A stretch of DNA of 64,000 bases from Methylobacterium sp. UNC378MF (lineage in GTDB: Bacteria; Pseudomonadota; Alphaproteobacteria; Rhizobiales; Beijerinckiaceae). How positions within the stretch are numbered: position 1 is the first letter of the stretch; each line of letters opens with the position of its first letter. Location: assembly GCF_900103195.1 (NCBI RefSeq), contig NZ_FMWU01000026.1:1-64000 (forward strand), in the 5' to 3' direction. Made by a program: the position numbers and the translations under genes. The notes under the pieces are model-generated. The model saw only the letters and a list, made by a program, of their open reading frames with translations, was not told the origin of the DNA and did not search any database. Below are positions 61,151 to 64,000 of the stretch, in pieces.

Positions 61151-61303
61151 GGATCCGCTCCGGGGCGCGTGATCGATGTCGCGACCCAAGCCGTCTGAGG
61201 CTGACGTCGCCGACGCGATCGTGAGACATATCTGGTCCCTCGGCCAGCCGTTGCCAGTGGGACCCTGAGCGAGGCCGCACCGAGACGACATCCGGAGATG
61301 ATC

Positions 61304-62362
61304 ATGCGCATCCGCCCCGGCCTAGCCCTGTTGGCGAGTGCCGCACTCGGCCTGCCGACCATCGCCATTGCCGAGGCGAACGGACGTTCGCCGGCTGGCG
61401 CGCCGTCTCCGGAACAGCTCTCCCCGGATCAGAACGCGCGGAATCCCTCTTGGCCGCCGAACTTCTCCCGCAGCGTGCAGGGGACTGGAGTGCCTGGGCT
61501 GGATGGCGGCCACGTCTTCCTCTGGAACCGGCCGCCGGGCTTCGATCCAGTCTCGACCCTGCGGGTCGACCGGCACGTGCCGGAGGGGTCGGGCGAGGCC
61601 ACCCACACCTACAAGGCGCTCTGGGCGCTGGGATCCACCGGCCCTCACAATGCCGGTTACGAGTGGACGATCACGGGCGAGTTGCACAACCGAGCCCTCG
61701 CGAGCACCGGTGCACAGAACGTCGCCGTCAACGGCACGATCTTCAAGGAGCCCAACGGATTGGGACCGGTGGGACCCTCTTGGGCCGGGAACTTCAACTG
61801 TGTCGACATGACCGACGAGGCCGATCCCCTTGCCTCCTGCATCGGCGCCGAGATTGACGTCTCGGCGCAGTCGCCGACCACGGACCGCAACCGGCAGCGG
61901 GTCGGTCTGCAGATCTCCACCGGCGGCGTACCGGGCGCCCATACCGGCTACGGGATCCTCATGGGCAACCTCACCGGCTCCATCACCGACCGGGCGATCT
62001 CGTTCCAGGGGGAGGGCACCTACGGTATCGGGATCGACGCCGCCGCCGCGCGGTTCACTGGCGTCCCGATGCTGCTCGCGGCCGGGCAGGCAATCGGGCT
62101 CGACGGCAACCGCGAGGGCGCCTTCTCCCGCCGCCTCGGCTTCGACGGGCGCGATCTGGTCTACGGCACAGCGGCCGGACCGGTTATGCGCGTGAGCGAT
62201 AGCGGGCAGATCGAGGCCGCTTCCCTTCGAGAGAGCCTGCCGCGGCCGCCCGCGAGCAGCCGCGCGCCGTGCACCCCTGGGGACCATGCCTGGGATGAGG
62301 CCTACGAATACCGCTGCGTCGCGCCCGACCGCTGGAAGCGTGCGACGCTCAGCGATTGGTGA
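61304..62362 (+). CDS. Secreted protein of unknown family
   Basis: 352 residues. The signal peptide is LALLASAALGLPTIAIAEA. The mature part contains Gly/Asn-rich segments (HTYKALWALGSTGPHNAGYE, GNFNCVDMTDEADPLASCIG, TGYGILMGNLTGSITDRAIS), resembling receptor- or tail-fibre-like beta folds; it ends with PCTPGDHAWDEAYEYRC. No catalytic motif is recognised. GGAG is 6 bp before the ATG. Confidence 0.65.
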   Translation: MRIRPGLALLASAALGLPTIAIAEANGRSPAGAPSPEQLSPDQNARNPSWPPNFSRSVQGTGVPGLDGGHVFLWNRPPGFDPVSTLRVDRHVPEGSGEATHTYKALWALGSTGPHNAGYEWTITGELHNRALASTGAQNVAVNGTIFKEPNGLGPVGPSWAGNFNCVDMTDEADPLASCIGAEIDVSAQSPTTDRNRQRVGLQISTGGVPGAHTGYGILMGNLTGSITDRAISFQGEGTYGIGIDAAAARFTGVPMLLAAGQAIGLDGNREGAFSRRLGFDGRDLVYGTAAGPVMRVSDSGQIEAASLRESLPRPPASSRAPCTPGDHAWDEAYEYRCVAPDRWKRATLSDW

Positions 62363-62378
62363 GCGCCGTCGCGGGAGG

Positions 62379-62720
62379 TCAGCGGTCGAGGATGCGCACC
62401 ACCGCGCGGGTCTCGGGGTCGACGACCACGATCTTGTCGCCGGGCGCCACGAAGTAGCCAAAGCGGCGCAGCCGCGGGTTCGGGGCCTCCGTGAAGGGCG
62501 CCAGCCGCACGTCGGGCGGCACGATGCTGCCGGGCCGCAGCGGGATCGATCCCACGATCGGTCCCGGGCCCACCGGCCGGCGGACGATGTAGTCGCGTAC
62601 CACGACGTCGTCGTCGGGGCCGAACTCGTCGGGGGTCACGATCACCGCCTGCGCGCAGGCGGAGCCGGTGAACAGTGCGGCAAACCCGAGGGCTGCGGCG
62701 AGGCTGGCGCGGGTCGACAT
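62379..62720 (-). CDS. DUF1236-like secreted protein
   Basis: 113 residues with a signal peptide (LAAALGFAALFTGSACA). It ends with the DUF1236-type motif FGYFVAPGDKIVVVDPETRA, VVRILDR. Function unknown; common in Rhizobiales in multiple copies. Confidence 0.8.
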   Translation of the reverse strand: MSTRASLAAALGFAALFTGSACAQAVIVTPDEFGPDDDVVVRDYIVRRPVGPGPIVGSIPLRPGSIVPPDVRLAPFTEAPNPRLRRFGYFVAPGDKIVVVDPETRAVVRILDR

Positions 62721-62803
62721 GGCAGACTCCCGTGGTGCCCGGGTGGGAATTCCCGGGCCGCCGGAAACATTAGGGTCTGCGTTTCGGTTCCCGGCCGTAC
62801 CGG

Positions 62804-63667
62804 TCACCGGCCGATCTGCCCAACCTCCGCGAGGGGGACCGGCGACCAGCGGGTCAGCTGGACGTAGCCGTCGAGGGCCGCCACCACGACGTGGCGGCGG
62901 TGGCGGTGCACCACCGCCCCGGGCGTGTGCGCGTGGCGCTCCTGCCATCCTTGCGCCTCCGCCACGAAGACCCGGGCATCCCCGAGCCGGGCGATCGTCT
63001 CGACCGTGCCGAAGGCCCGCATCCGGCGCAGGACCGTCTCGACGTCCTGCCGGAAGTCGAGCGTCCGGTCGGCGTCGGTGGCGCGTGGCCAGTAGGAGCC
63101 GTCTCCCTGCGGTTCGGAGCGCCGCCAGCGGTTGGGCAGGTCGCGGCCGAGGGGACCCGCGGCGAGGCGGCGCGCCGCCATCTGGCACTTGGCGAGCAGC
63201 GTCTCGTGGCTCTCGTCCGAACTCAGCGCGAAGATGTCCTGGGCGAGGAGATCGCCGGTGTCGAAGCCCTCGGCGAGCACATGGGCGCTGACGCCCCAGG
63301 TCTCGTAGCGGTCGAGCACGGCGCGGAACAGCGGGTAGGGACCCCGGCCTATCGGAAGCGGGGAGGGATGGATGTTGAGCCCATAGGCGGCGCGGCCCTT
63401 CCAACCCTTGATGAGCCAGGGATATCCCGCGACCACCAGCGCCCAATCCCGGCCGTGCTCGGCCTGCAGCGCCTCGATGTCCCGCTCGCGGATCCGCGAG
63501 AGCTGGATCGGCAGCCGCAGCGACCGGGCGCGAGCGACGATGACCTCGTTGTGGTCGTAGACCCCGTCGCAGGGGCGCGTGAACAGCTTCACCGGCGTCC
63601 AGCCGGCGTCGAGCAGCCCCTCGAAGACCCCGCCGAGGAAGTCGATGCCGGCGAACGCGAACTTCAT
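62804..63667 (-). CDS. Formyltransferase-domain protein (Fmt/ArnA-like)
   Basis: 287 residues. The 10-formyl-THF transferase fold has the active-site Asn-His in LNIHPSPLPIGRGPYPLF and the Asp in EGFDTGDLLAQDI. It is shorter than Fmt and lacks a clear tRNA-binding C-terminus; the C-terminal 80 residues form a small OB-like piece (HTPGAVVHRHRRHVVVAALD). Acceptor unknown; a nucleotide sugar or a small amine is possible. The ATG of MKFAFAGIDFLG is chosen. Confidence 0.82.
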   Translation of the reverse strand: MKFAFAGIDFLGGVFEGLLDAGWTPVKLFTRPCDGVYDHNEVIVARARSLRLPIQLSRIRERDIEALQAEHGRDWALVVAGYPWLIKGWKGRAAYGLNIHPSPLPIGRGPYPLFRAVLDRYETWGVSAHVLAEGFDTGDLLAQDIFALSSDESHETLLAKCQMAARRLAAGPLGRDLPNRWRRSEPQGDGSYWPRATDADRTLDFRQDVETVLRRMRAFGTVETIARLGDARVFVAEAQGWQERHAHTPGAVVHRHRRHVVVAALDGYVQLTRWSPVPLAEVGQIGR

Positions 63668-63777
63668 GCTTGCCGCCTGCGACCTTGTGGACGTGGAGGG
63701 CACGGGTCGACCGCCTGCCCAGGGGTGTGCCCCGCCTTACCTTGATCGGGCCGAGACGGGTAGCAAGGGGGTTCAAC

Positions 63778-64000
63778 GTGCGTCGGGTGATCATCTATGG
63801 CGGGACCGGGGGGATCGGTCTCGCCACGGCCCGTGCGCTGCGGGCCCGTGGCTACGCGCTGCATCTTGCCGCCCGGGATGCAGAGCGCCTTTCGGACGCC
63901 GCGTCGGAGCTGGGTGAGACCAGCGTCACGGCCGGCGATGTCGCGGATCCGGATTTCGTATCCCGCGCCACCGAGGCCGCCGGTCCGCGACTCGCAGGCT
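63778..64000 (+). CDS. Short-chain dehydrogenase/reductase (partial, C-terminus beyond window)
   Basis: The first 74 residues from the GTG at 63778 are visible, with an AAGGGGG ribosome-binding site. The nucleotide-binding motif is VIIYGGTGGIGLATARALRA, followed by LHLAARDAERL (NADP-preferring Arg) and GDVADPDF. The catalytic Tyr-Lys lies beyond the window. It is divergent from the formyltransferase gene. Confidence 0.85.
   Translation, partial: MRRVIIYGGTGGIGLATARALRARGYALHLAARDAERLSDAASELGETSVTAGDVADPDFVSRATEAAGPRLAG

Overview
The window is high-GC alphaproteobacterial chromosome and most likely comes from Methylobacterium or Methylorubrum. The evidence is a ctrA-fliI-fliJ junction, an oxalate catabolism cluster (frc, oxc, OxlT-type antiporter), a phasin, a homodimeric-E1 pyruvate dehydrogenase, and small secreted Gly/Tyr-rich and DUF1236-like proteins. 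The genus is inferred from gene content only. Apart from a lower-GC patch at about 27.7-28.7 kb, I see no prophage, insertion sequence, integrase or CRISPR array.

Layout. 0-6.6 kb: the 5' part of ctrA (cell-cycle master regulator, cut by the window edge), the flagellar export genes fliI and fliJ, a YbhN-like membrane protein, and flhA with a good CtrA-box candidate in front of it. 6.8-9.5 kb: a stress-type glycine-zipper protein and a kpsT-kpsE polysaccharide-export pair with no kpsM. 9.7-19.2 kb: the oxalate region, with a PAS protein, frc, an HPP-CBS membrane protein, an alpha/beta hydrolase, oxc, an OxlT-type MFS antiporter, and a 601-residue P-loop protein of unknown role. 19.2-27.6 kb: ilvE, an MsbA-type exporter, a divergent pair (LTxxQ protein and ZnuA-like metal-binding protein) around a palindromic operator, a heparinase II/III-like protein and purH. 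28.9-35 kb: an MHS-type transporter and the acetate operon acs-yjcH-actP.

35.4-44 kb holds signalling and envelope genes. These are a PAS histidine-kinase-like protein whose phosphoacceptor His is replaced by Ser (DivL-like), a phasin, an L,D-transpeptidase, two transglutaminase-like proteins, a NepR-like/receiver-domain fusion and a lytic transglycosylase. 44-56 kb: alaS, two small secreted proteins, the pyruvate dehydrogenase operon (aceE-aceF-lpd) with a divergent Lrp/AsnC regulator, and two identical tRNA-Ala(GGC) genes. 56-64 kb: a zinc-ribbon acidic protein, aroA-cmk, tRNA-Lys(UUU), an AlgX/AlgJ-like protein, a PilZ protein, small secreted or membrane proteins, a formyltransferase, and the start of an SDR gene.

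Functional links. Oxalate would enter through the OxlT-type antiporter, be activated by Frc and be decarboxylated by Oxc. A shared GGTATGC-containing inverted repeat lies in front of the PAS-frc unit and in front of oxlT, so one regulator may control both. CtrA-type boxes near flhA and the DivL-like gene tie these loci to the ctrA gene at the left edge. The most notable observations are the NepR-like-REC fusion, the His-less kinase, the in-frame repeat inside the aceF linker, and the unclassified P-loop protein. Palindromic dispersed repeats of at least two kinds are scattered through the intergenic spaces.
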